A stretch of DNA of 64,000 nt from Pachyseris speciosa. Lineage: Eukaryota > Cnidaria > Anthozoa > Scleractinia > Pachyseridae. Of the stretch, positions 10,801 to 24,400 are shown piece after piece (position 1 is the stretch's first letter; each line of letters begins with the position of its first letter). The notes beneath the pieces are model-generated. The model ran no database searches, had not been told where the DNA came from, and saw only the letters and a list, made by a program, of their open reading frames with translations. The position numbers were made by a program, and so were the translations under genes. The stretch covers positions 27,501-91,500 of the forward strand of contig JAEMWC010000379.1 in the NCBI GenBank assembly GCA_016490735.1, written 5' to 3'.

Positions 10801-13800
10801 ATGCTGTGAGTGACATTTGAATACACACCTGTACATGTATATCATATCACACAATTGGCTTTATAACGGCTGGGTTTCACTGACAAAGGGGTAATGGTCC
10901 AAAAACGTCTGATCTTCCCTGTGTAAAGAATAAAGAATAAATATCAGTGCCCAAAGGAATCCCAACTTTGAACACAGTCCATTTTGACTCACTGTTAGTT
11001 TCTATATTAAATTTTCGTAATCCAAAAGGTTCAACAAGGAGATTTTCCCCCTGCCTCCATTAAATCCTATCAACGACACCAGAATATTTGTGATATTCTT
11101 GTGCACACTTCCATACAAAGTCAGTCTGAGTCTCCGGCTGGCACATACCCTTGTGGCGCCCCAGATGTCATACGTGCACTCATGTTTCAGCCACCACCAT
11201 CATTGAAGGACCACGGCACAACATCATCATAAGGGAGCATTTCACCTGTAAATCTAGCAATGTGGTCTACTGCATTTCATGTCTTTGCTGCCCGGTCCTA
11301 TACATTGGGGTAACGGGGCACATGCTCAGGGAACACACTGGTGAACACCTTTGAGCCATTACAAGAAACCCGTCCAGTTTCCCTGTTGCAGAACATTTCA
11401 GCAACCCTGGACACAGGCTAAACGACATGAAGGTTTGCTGCGTGAAACAATGCAGGGGTCATTCTCATCCCTCAAGTCTTCGCTTCATACTGCAAAGGCT
11501 TAAGGAAACGAGAGACTCTCAAGAGATCCGATAGGTTGACGTTTCTGATTGGCTTTTTCAAACAATTCAAATAAACGGAAGTAAAACAACTCTTACAAAC
11601 TCTCTGAATCCTAAGCATGCGCAGTTCAGCCGGAAGTCCGATATTTTTGGACTTTCAAATCGGATATTTCCAGGGTTGCTCATTTCCCGACCGCTGGTCA
11701 AGGGGAACGAAGACCCTGGGTACTAACAACACCAGACGCTGTGATGAAATGCACCTAATTTTTCATCTAGGCACCTTAGGCCGCATGGATTAAACGTGGA
11801 TTTTATTTTTTAAACACCTTGACGCGCGTGCTCTTACCTATCCGTTAGAATCGCGTATAGAACTTTTTATTTATTCAATGATGTGTCTCATTCAGAACTC
11901 AACTTAGCACTGAGGAAGGGCTAGGCCCAAAACGTCTGCTACAAACATCATATTTAATTTGGCACTGCGTTATTACTATTCATGTCAACTTTTTTGTATA
12001 TTAAATTGTCCATTATTAATAATTGAATTTGAAGTACCAGTGGTCAATGTCTACCTTCACTGCAAATGAAAGCAATTCTTGTAGCTTGTCTGTTAGCTGT
12101 ATAATGTTAAATGAGTTCACTCTTTATAATAGGTGTCATGCCTGGCAGTGATGGAGAACTTGACTCAGATGGCTGTGGGATTTGCTGATGGTAGTGTTCT
12201 TGTGTACAAAGGAGATATCACAAGGGACAGGTGGGATAAACTTAAGGTTGCTCCATCTACATGTAGTTTTATAGACATCCATGTACTAATCACAAAAGAT
12301 TTAGTAGTGTGCATGGGTTTAAAGGAAAATTGATAATTCCTTGCTTTTTCTTTCTAAGATTTTAATATTAAATTTTTCCTTCTTTGGACCAATCTCGTAC
12401 CCAGAGTCCTTAGGCTCTTTGGCCAGCGGTTAGTTGTCAGGAGAGACTCTGGGATAATGGAAAAAAATCAAATTTTTTGATTGGCTGGCCCATAATGGCT
12501 TCCATTGTTTTACCCCAGATTTTCTGGGAAAATGGCGGTCTATTATCCCAGAGTCTCTCCTGACGACTAACCGCTGGCCAAAGAGCCTGAGGACTCTTGG
12601 TACGCGATTGTCTTTGGACCAAAAAATACTTAGGCAAATCATAAAGGGTTGGTTATTAAAATGTAGTTTAGACAATGTTTATCAAAACCGCATTCTAAAC
12701 CATTTTCAGTTTTCCAAACAGTCATATCTAAGCATTGTTTGCTGCTGATGGTAACAAGAGGGCATCCCAGACTAGAAAACTATTTAAATCTACTTAAAAT
12801 AAACCACTTATAAACAGATTTGGAGGGTCACTGATTGTCTTAAGCCCCAGCCTAAGTTAGACTTCATATGCAGGCCTAACATTTTTGAGATTAAAATTAA
12901 TGCCACGTTCAACATAATTTTTATCCAGTTTTGGATAAAATCCAGTTCTTTCGAGACCATATCTAACCTCCATAATGCTAGACTACTTGTATTATTTTGT
13001 AAAATTAATCATTTAGATAAGATAAGTTATTGGGGGGGGGGGATTCACGAACAGAACCTCATTTAATATTAATTGAATGTTAATTGATTAATTTTGTTTC
13101 ACTGAGATGAGAATTAGATAATTATAGAAAATAAATTTGGCACTTTTAGAATTGGCCCCAGGCTAAAACTGCTTCAGACATAACATGGTTATACTCGATT
13201 CATGTACTCTCAACCTTGCTCATGAAACACTGTCTTGGGCAGTGACTACTTTGTAAAAAGCTTTGCCATTGGTGCATTTCTTGTTGAGTACATTATCATG
13301 ATGATCTCTCCAAAATTCCAAAATTCCCACAAAATTGGCCGTTTTTTCTGCGAATTTGTCTCTGAAAATCCTTACAAATTGACTTTTTTTTCTGCGACCT
13401 ATCAGAAGCCCTGTATCATGCATCCACTACACATGTCATCTATTTTTTTGTTTTTCTGTTACATGTAGGCATACAAAACAAAGAATTGTTCACCAGGACA
13501 AACATCCTGTGACAGGTAGAGAAAAGTCTGTGTACATAACTATTAACATTATAATATTTATTAAAACAAAGTAAATAAAATAATTATAATTGTATTTAAT
13601 AGTTGATTATGAAATGGATATATTTGTAGAGAGGTGGCCATTATTAAAAGATTATAACTTTCCTTGTACTAACTTACTGTAAGATATTAAGTACTGTATT
13701 TCTTAATTTACGTTATTGAAGTTTGATGGACTACACTGTATGCAAGACATGAAAAGTACATGTTGGAAAAGAGTGTGCTACTAGTACCACTAGGGATGTA

Positions 13801-16800
13801 ACAAAACTCTGGCTGTGACCACCCCTAGTGTCTTTCCTAATTCGATATTCACATTATGGGGGCACCCATTAGTGGCTTCATTATTGTAAACTGCATTTAA
13901 GCAGTCTGGTAAAGTCCCATGGCCAGTGTTGTACAGTGTAATTTAACTGCCAAGACTATGTGATATGAGAGGTACATATGTATTACCATTAAATACGTTT
14001 ATTTACTGTTACCATTACCATTACCATTAAAGAAAGTTGGGGACAGGAGTAAACGGTTACAACCACAAGTGTCACACATTTTGGAGGATAACGAGGCATA
14101 ATTTTTGTTTTGTCTTGAAGGGCTTGCCTTTAAACAGACAAGTGACAGTGTCATACTGTTTGTAGTGACAACAGAGGCTGTCCTGTCATACAACACTTCT
14201 GCCAAGGACCGCCGAGTAAGTAACAAAGCTGCTCATTCCCTTTAAAAAAATGTTGTTACTTAGCTACTGTATGAATGTTTGGTTTTCTCTGGTTGGCACT
14301 GTTCTCATCATGTGAAATTAGCTCAAGAATGGTAAAAAGTTCCATGTTAGCCAGATAATTGTTAGGGACGGCCTTTAATTAATTTATTAAAATGGTACTA
14401 GCAATGATGATATTATTATTGTCATTGATAAACATTTCCCTGACTGTAATAGAGCCTTAGTGTAGTGTGGCATTACCGCCTTACAAGATCTGACTAACTT
14501 TAGCAGCTTTGTAATCAAATCATAGAACTTCATAGGTCAGAGGTGATAGACAGTTGACAAACTGACTGCTTACAGTTTTCGTATTAGTTAATATCAATAT
14601 AAGTGTATCACTGTACATGTAGTTCAGTTATATAAATTAAAGAAAGAACTGTGCTTAATAGGAAAATTTTCAAAATGTGGTCCTATTTAAAGGGTAGCAA
14701 GATACTTAATAGTTGCTTGCATACCAGTAATGAATTCATGAACTGGTTGTGCAATATTGTGCTTTCTAGCATTACTTGGCTGCAAGCTGCAATAATATTA
14801 TTGACTGCTTGTGATCTCTTGGAAGAATAATCTGGCTTAACAGTGTGTTTATTCAAGTCAATTTTAATTTTATTTTATTACTTTGTTAATTCAATATTGC
14901 CTTTGCCTCAGTCTGTATAATTCTTCCCTTATAGGAAGTATTAGATGCTCATGGCTGTGATCTTAGATGCTCTGTGATGAGTGATGCTTCACAAGAAAAC
15001 CAGTTTATTGTTGCACGGAAAGAGGTCTGTTGGTTTTTTTTTTTAATTTGTTTTTTTGTTGGATGGTCATTAGTTTAATCACTAATTAAAATGGCCATGT
15101 AGATATAAATTTTCCAAAAAAACAGTAAGTTGCAATAAGTAGATCTACATGTATATGTACATGTAGTACTCCTGAGCTTAGTAGTTAATAGTGAATAGTG
15201 CATGTTCGGTGTGATTTGTGAGTGTGGACAAGGATTGCGCATGTGTTAGTGCTGTCTTTTGCAGGGCTGTCACTAAGGGTCAGGGACTTGGGATTTCCGC
15301 CAGCTACTACAAGCATGACTCCTGGCTACTTTCATATAGAATCCCCCTACCCGCTTGCTCCTTCACCACTCGGTTCCCCGCCTACTAATTTGATATACCC
15401 AGCAACTTGAAGTCTTAGTGAAAGCCACATGAACCTTTATGGCTTCACATCAGTGAGAACCCTAGAGCTAACATCAAGGCCCTCACATCTGAACAGAGCA
15501 TTCAGCTGTAGCAGGTGCTACAGGTTATGGCCAGGACTTCTCCAGCATTGTAAAACATAACACTGAAGTCTCAAGATATGCTTCATTTTTTTTCTTACAT
15601 GTATTTCCAGCGGTTAACTTTATTTAACAATGCATCTAATTGAAACCCTCCGATTAAAAATTAGCCAGGACTGGTGAAACAGACTGAGATAAATGCAAGG
15701 CAAAATATCCTCTTTGTCCCACTTTTGAGTGGACTAGAATGATCACAAGTGCAGGGCTGCCACTAATTTTTGAAGTAGGCTGGGATGTGCAAAAAGTAGC
15801 TGGGGAATCCAGCTGTTGTCATAATTCATAGTCATGGTGCTGTTTTCTTTTTATGAAAGTAGCCTGGGATCTAGCCCAGACAATAATGACAGTCCTGATT
15901 ATATGTGTTATCTTAACCGCGGTCAAACATAAAAAATAAGAAAAGTCCTTTAAAGATATTAAGGTTTTTACGTTGAGAGCTCAAAGATGATGAGTCTTTC
16001 ATCAGTCTGTGAGTTTACTAATTAAATCATTTCATGAATTACTAAAAAAGTTTTAAAGTTTTTTTTTAAAGCGAAGAATGTGGAAACTGTTCGGCATGGT
16101 GTGTTTTTGTTTTCTGTTTCAATGCGTGACTTCAGGAAAACCGATTCACCTTATTGTTCCTAAAACTTTTTAAATTAGTAATTCATAAAATGATTTAGTA
16201 AACTCACAGACTGAAGAAAAACTTATCATCTTTGAGCTCTCAACGTAAAAACCTTATCTTTTAAGGACTTTTCTTACTTCTTTAAGTTTGACCGCAGTTA
16301 AATGTGTTATCACACCTGTACCATTTTCTGATGGCTTGAATCTCTCTGGTTTCTTTGTCTATGGTACAGGCATTATACTTCTACCAGATTGATGGAAGAG
16401 GGCCTTGTTTAGCATTTGAAGGTACGCATATTTCCTACTGTATCTAATTCCTTAAAGCAAGTTGTTGTGGTTGATAACAGTTTCAAGAAGGGTGTGATGT
16501 ATTAGGCTGATGTTTTGATGTATATTGAAAGATTTATGGAAACATTTGGAATATGATTCCAGGTTGCTTATTCCAAGTGAATTAATTTTTTGTATATTAA
16601 GTTGTTTGCAGGACTGGGTACATATATTCTGGAAAATGTTCTCATTCTTTCAATTCATTGTTATGTGTGCATGTAAGAATACAAGGAGAAGCAAGATTTT
16701 AATCAGTCGTGATTTTTTAGGTGAGAAGCAAATGGTAACCTGGTGGCGTGGTTATCTAGTTGTCGTCAGCCAGGATAACAAGCAGATTCAGAGACCTTCA

Positions 16801-18467
16801 GTAGGGTGAGTGATTGCTGCCGATGAATCTTATCTGCTCAAATGAAGAGCTTCTTACCAGCTGAAATTTCAGGATAACACAAAGACCTACAGTGTAGTTT
16901 ACATTTCAAGCATGTGGAGTTCAAATGACACTACATAGTGTTTTGTTATCTTTATTCCATGGGAGACATAAAGGATAGCCAAATTGTTAGTTAGACCACA
17001 AATTTCCATTTAGGCTACGTGTACCTGGACACCAAAAGGAGTGCAACACCACCCAGAAAAAAATAAAAAGAGAAATAAATAACTAAAACATTATTCTATC
17101 AAATCAGTGTCCACATTTTTGTGCTTGGTATTTACTGTAAACCTACATGTATAATTTATTTTGCTCAAAAGTTGCCCATACAGGAAAAATAATTGCTTGA
17201 GGTTGCTAGAACAGCAAAACGTTGTCAGTGTATCAGGTGCCTGTGTGGTAGGCTTTGTCATGGTGAACTCCCATTCATACATGTAGCTCCTCATGCATGT
17301 ACATGTAACATTAGATTCATGCACCATGTAGCCATCGTAATTGGATGATGAGTGTGAATGATTCAAGACTAGCAATACCAAAGAAGGAATTCATAATTTT
17401 TATTTTGAATTATGTTTTCTCCTTCCATTTTCATTGCAGAGGCAATTCTCAGCCACGAAACATCAATATTGTCACTGTTTATGACATTCAGAACAAGTTT
17501 ATTGGTAAGTGAATTCGGTGTGTATGATACTTCTTACTAATACTTTGTACGTAATTCTTTTCATTCAAGATTGAGTCAATGTGTAAGTTATATGGGGATG
17601 ACAACTCTAAGAATGCCTGTCTCTGGAGAGAAAAGAAATTTCTTCTTGAATCTGGAAATTTTGCTGGGGATTGGAGACTTGGTAGTCTCCTTCGCGGCTG
17701 TTTTTGGGGATGAGATGCAATACTCACTCCAGCAAAATGTCAAGGAAGCATAAATCATTCTGAGACAGTGGGGAAAAAATGGTTAAAATATTTAATGAGC
17801 AAACTTTATAGCAAACTTTTGCATGAAGTTCAGCTGTACGATACAGTACACTATTGCATTAAATTCCGATTTCCAATTTTTGTTGTGTTTAGCTCATTAA
17901 TATTGATATTTTTTATTATGTGGACTCTTGATTATCCAGACTATTTACTCCAGTCCCACCAAGTCTGGATAAGTGAGGTTCGACTGAACTCTCTTTATCT
18001 TGCAGCTTTTACAGGAACTTTTCAGGGTGTAGTTGATGTCTTGTGTGAATGGGGAAGCTTGTTTGTGATCACAATGGAAAATAAGGTAATAAAACTACTC
18101 TTGAAAATGCACACACATCAGCTATATATGTTTTGATTGTGGAATCTAGGATAAATTAGGTAGTGATTATCGCAACCGTAACCTCTATTCATAGGCTAAC
18201 TCATTGCATACTTTATTTTTGTGACTAACATAATCTTTTCAGAGTATTATTGTAAGGAGAAAGAGGATGGTTAATTCACCAGATTTTGGTTATCAATTGG
18301 TCAATCAATGAATCAATTTATCAGTCAATCAGTCAGTCAGTCAATAACTCTGCACTCCAACAATCAATCAGTCAGTCAGTCAGTCACTTAATCAATTAGT
18401 CAATCAATCAATTAATCAATCAATTTGTCAATCAACCAGTCAGTCAATCAATCAGTTAGTCAATTAG

Positions 18468-18498
<31 letters not shown>

Positions 18499-21400
18499 TC
18501 AACCAACCAGTCAATTAATCAACCAATGAATCAAAATCACTCAATCAGTCAATCAATCAATCAATCAGTCAGTCAATGAGACAATCAATCAATTAAATCA
18601 ATCAATCAGTCAGTCAATCAGTCAGACAATCATTCAATCAGTCGGTCACTCAACTAATCAATCATTCAAGTTATTCAATCAATCAGTCACTCAATCAATC
18701 AATCAGTCAGTCAGTCAATTAATCAGTCAATCATGTCTCAAAAGCATCATACCCCAGTTAATGGTTTTCTTCATTCTTGTTACTTTCTACTTAATTGTGC
18801 TTGATCTTATTCTGAATTTTAAAGAAAGCTACTTTTGTATTCTGTTTTCAGATTTTCCAGCTTGAAGAAAAGGATACTCAAACAAAATTAGAAATTCTTT
18901 TCAAGAAAAACCTCTATGCAATGGCAATCAGGTACTGCAAAACTGAGCTGAGTGTATAATTTTTATGTTGTTCATGACAGTATGAAATTTACTTTGATAT
19001 GAAATTATTTCATACCAGTATGAAATTTATTTCCTTTGTCTCCTAGCCCTAATTATTCATAGAAGACAAAGGAAATTAAATTAATTTCATACTGGTATGA
19101 AATAATTTCATACCAAAGTAAATTTCATACCACAACAGTGTTTGCTGTGATAATTAATGAAATTATAAATTAATAAATTATACTCACAAAATTTGTGTGG
19201 CATGCACTTTAATTTGAAAGTAATTTTGAGAGATGCTTAAAGTTCTGGAAGGGGTTTTCAAAGTAAGAAGAGCACAGTAATCTGCATGTTTGCTAGCACT
19301 TAATTTTAATGCAAAATTGATTGTTCTAATTTTAAGTTTGGCAAAGAGTCAGCACTATTCTGATGGCCTGATTGACATCTTTACCCAATATGGAGATCAC
19401 TTGTACAGGTAATCTCAATTGCTTAGTGAACTAAGGGGCATATACATGTACATGTACATTTACAGGTGTATGCACATGGTCACATGGACACGTACATGCA
19501 TACTGTTTCTTAGTTTTTGAAATAGTGTTGAGTGAGCACAAGAGCTGACACACTACGCATGTACAGTCAAACCTCGATTATCTGGACCTCTCGATTACAC
19601 AGACTATAATTATTTTCTCTGGTCCCATATTAGTCATGAATATTAATAAGGTGTGATGAAAAACTTTAGAAACTATCAGCTCTGTCAAAGTGTTTGGTAG
19701 TAGTGGGCAGCATAGCTGGATTAGTAGGCAGCAACTGCCAGCAAACCTTGCCTGCTAGAGAACTCACAGCGAAATCCAAGTGTGAAGTAAGGGGCAAATA
19801 GTTGACTGTAGGCGGTAAATTTGCCAGCTACCATCACATTTTGACAGGGCTGAACTATCATTATGATATATTTTTAATTTAGGCGTTGAAAAGTGCATTT
19901 GAAACAGCTTTTTCCACTTTCATAGAGTAAGCTCGCACAAGTTGTGAAGAGTATTCAACTGAGTTCTGATTTGCTGAGACATGTTTTGTAGGGCTGACTG
20001 AAATTTCAGTGTTATGTTGTCTTATCAATAAATTATTTTCGATTATCTGGACTCTCGATTATCCGGACTACAGTGTATTTACTCCAGTCCCGGCAAGTTC
20101 GGATAATCGAAGTTCGACTGTATTAGCCAAGGGAACATTTTTTTGTTCATTATGTGAAGGAGGAATAATTTCCAATAGAACAAATTTGAAAAAAAGTGTT
20201 ACTTATTTAACTCTACTTTTTTCATCAAGTTTCACAAGGAAATGTAGCCTCTTACATTGTACAATTTCACTGATATGAAACAAGCTTGTCTTTGACTCAT
20301 TAATGTTCTGCCAATCATGCATGTGCATGACAGTTTTCCCTCCCTCTCTTACCCTAATTTAGTCCACATTGCGTCAATGTGAAAAGTGGTTTTCTCTGTA
20401 AAATTGTTTAGCGACTGGGAGTTGAATTATTATTCAGTGCTAAAGGGCTTTGTGTCACATCGTTGTCTCGCCTCATTTATGTTCTCCTCTTAAAATTTGT
20501 CAGGGTCTGATTTTGCCTTAGAATGTGAAATCAGTGCAGGTTTACTGTTTTGTTAAAGGATCTCGCGCATGTGCAGTATTGACACATCAACTTGAAAAAG
20601 CCGGCGAGTTTTTTTTCAAATTTCGTCGCTGTGAGGGAGATTTCAATTGCTGATATATATCTTCGATGATCAGCACCATCCACATGGTACGGAACAATCA
20701 AACAAAAATCTCCAAAAGAGAAATATAGCTGAGGCTTCAATGCGTATTATAAGAAACACAGGCCGAAATCAATACCTACCAACCAAATTGAAGACGGCGG
20801 ACAGGTAAAAAATCTGTTACTCACTCGAGAGCATCACCGCGCATGCTCGGCCGTGACACAGCTTCATTTAATTTACCATTAATCTGTCTCTAATCAGTAA
20901 AGGGGATCACGATGGAGCCATCAAACAATACATTAAAACCATTGGCCATCTGGAACCATCATACGTTATCAGGAAGGTAAATGTTATGTTTGAGTTCAAT
21001 CTAAAATTATTTAACAATTAGAATATGAGCTCGAGATTTCTATCACGCATAGAAATCAAGAGCGAATAATCTAATTGTTTTAGTATAAATCTACTAGTCG
21101 TTCAAAACTAAACAAGTAAATTATCTAAATCCTCATCGCAGACACTTCAAAAACGCTAACAACCGGCCACCATTTTGTTGTCAACCGCTACTCACTATCT
21201 ATCACAGAATAGATAGCGAGTAGCGCAGCCAATCAGAGAACGGCATTCGTGATAGAACGCTAGTAGATTTATACTAAAATTGGGTAGAACAGAGTGTAGA
21301 CAAGTAAATTATAATTCGTCAGTGGTACTCTGGAGGTTTATTCTAGAGCTGCAGTTTAGCGTAATCGTATCCAAAAACTAATAATGATGAAAAGTTAGTG

Positions 21401-24400
21401 ATAAGAATAATTATGTTGGTGCGTAATAGTAGAAACCAGTGTGACCCAAGCAACGGCTTACAATCTTTCTAGGGAAGCTGATTGTCCTGTTAGGAAGAGG
21501 TTTAACAAAATAATGAATACCTTTAGCAAAAAGTTGGCTCACCAGAGGAATGAGTTTTACAGAAGTTCGATATCTTAAAATGATACCAACCGTTACACCA
21601 TCATCTCTTTAATTGTACCTGATGTGCGCAGTCTTTCCAATTCGACCCCTAATGTACCCAGTTACTTTAAAACGCTTCTCAATTGATTGGCGTCTAATCA
21701 AAATCAGTTTAATTCCTCTAACCAATCACACAGTCGGAAAGAGCGCAACGATCCAATCAGAATATGAAACAAATACATATCGTTGGCTCTAAGCGCGGGA
21801 AAACGAGCGTATGCAAGCCACTTGGTTTATTTTTTGCGGATTCTCACTGGTTGAGAAAGTGGTGCAAGCTTTGCTAATTACCGGTAATCACTGAATAAAG
21901 TAGAGTGGTTTTCAATTGAGTGCCAAAAGTAATTATGGTTTTGCTTTGGTTTTGCATTGCTTCGCTCTGTGATTGGCCAGGAAAACTCGCGCCACTTTCT
22001 CAACCAATGAGAAGCAAAACCAAAACCAAAACCAATTGTGGTTTGCACTCGCGCATATTCCCGCGCTTTACGCCGGCCACATGCAATTGCTTCGTATTCT
22101 GATTGGCTCATTGCACTGCTTCTGTTGTGATTGGCTGGAGTTATTACTTTGGTTTTGGTTTTACGACACTCAATTGAAAAGCGCTCTAAAGAAAAACCAA
22201 AGCAAATGCGAATTACGTTTGACGTTCGATTGAAAATCACTCTTATGACAGCTTCATAATGATTATAATCGTAATATATACCGAACGCGGTGACATACTA
22301 TATGTGCTAAATGGAGTCATTATTGGATGTTTTGGACAACGTGACTCTTTTCCGATGCGGGTCAGATACAAGTCTAGCCGTCTGATGCTAACTTTATTAT
22401 GGAGCGATTTTCAATTGAGTGTCTTTAGTTATCAATCTGACCAATCACAACAGTCGAAAACAGGCAAATGAACCAATCAGAATTCAAAGCAAGTGCTTGC
22501 AATCAGCGTCTAGTGCGGGAAAATGTGTGTTAGCAAGTCACTATTGGTTTTAGTTTTGCTTTTTATTGGCTGGGAAAGTAGTGGAGTTTTACCAACTAGT
22601 TACAAAGGGAAGTTGAACAACACCAAGAGAAACAAGAATAGCCTTCGACTCTCAATCGGAAAGTGCGCCGACTACGCTGTACAGTGCACTTCATGTGAAA
22701 AAGTGGTTCGCGGGCATACTTAAAAATTTTTAGCTTTGAATTTTCGACAACGCATTGTTGGCATAAATCGAGTAGTAATACAATATAATCTTACCTCTTG
22801 CACTGTTTCCAACTTCTTAGTTCTCAGTTTTGGCAGCAAGTTTCTTAACCGAGACACCAAAGTAATAGTCCCTTGATTGCTGCATGTATTGAAAGTGTTT
22901 TCCAGTTATCACTGAAGTACTTTTTATTTCTTTGCTTTTATTTCTAAACTTTTAAATTAATTTTAGTTTCTGGATGCTCAGAGAATTCACAACCTCACAG
23001 CATATCTTCAGGTGAGTAAATTTATGCCCTGACTGTATGTCTTTACGTCTTCAAAATTAGCATGGATTTCCAGCTAAAGTTTGTAAAAAAGCCTCGCACA
23101 CTTTGCAGTACTTGCTCTTCGGATTTGCTGGGTTTATGCACAAATGTTGATAAAAGTTCTGTGTCCGTTCAGTTGCAGCCCGTCGTCCTTGGTGATTGTT
23201 CACACTTGATTTGACCTCCCCTGAAACTAGATGGCCAGCGTTTTGCTTGACATGAACCCTTTAAAACGTAAAACTGAGCCGGCAGCATGTACAATCTCCT
23301 TACAACGTTGCTACTTGCTCAAACATACATCATGTACAAATCAAAATATCTTGAATGATGCATAGACAAATTCTCAGGTGTATTATCATAAGATACAAAG
23401 GGGGAAGGTGAAAAGAATATGCACGTCAATATCTATTTTTAACTTGAGCATCATCTTCTTTCACGTCAGGCGCTCCATAAACAAGGGCTGGCCAACACAG
23501 ACCACACCACACTGTTACTCAACTGCTACACCAAGCTCAAGGATGTGTCCATGCTGGATGAGTTTATCATGGTAAATAAATTCAGCAGCTCTGTTAAAAT
23601 GTTTTGTAGTGATGGGCAGCATAGCTGGAGTAGTGGGTAGCAACTGCCAGCAAACCTTGCCTGCCAGAGAACACACAGCGAAGTCCAAATAATTGACTGC
23701 GGGCAGCAAATTTACCGCCTGCCGGCACATGATATATGACAACCTCGCATTAAAGTTTTCAGTTCAGCTCAGTTCAGTCCCTTTGAAACTTTAATCGTTA
23801 ATTACCGTTAGATATTCCAGTAGGCTCCCGTCACGTCGAATACTCAATAGAAGAAAACACTTTTTCGAAGTAGTGCGAGAAAGTAAGAGTTAAAGATGAC
23901 TAGCAGAAAATCACTGTATTAAGTATCCAAGTTGCTATTTGCGACAGTTGGCCAATACTCAAAAGGTTTTTTTTAGTGTCTTGTTAGAAATTTCCTTTTT
24001 AATTCTACGACAGTAACACAGATTACTATAGATCTTTTGCCTTTCATTTCAGACTGACAGGGAGTTAAACTTTGATGTTGAAACTGCAATAAAGGTAGAT
24101 GTATCCCTTAAAATTTGCCTCAGGCTGTTTCTATCAAAACGAACATGAATAATTATTGTAATGTGGCGCCATGGAGGAAAGTTGAGTGAAATGGTCATTT
24201 CTCTTGCTTATGAATTAGAAATGCCTTACAAGTAATCTAACTTGAAACAATGGAACATGTCGCTGAAAAACGAATTGCGAAAACTTCATCCACACCAATG
24301 AATCTCTCCTCACTTATCGCCAGCGTTGCTAACCTCGTCTGATTCTAATTGATTTTAGCATCGTCTAAAATTAGTCTCTTCTCTCTTCGGCTTTTTCAGT

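Noticed and set aside
18300..18735. CRISPR-like regularity in the TCAA/TCAG array
   Set aside because: It is a eukaryotic simple tetranucleotide repeat with no spacers or conserved longer repeat.
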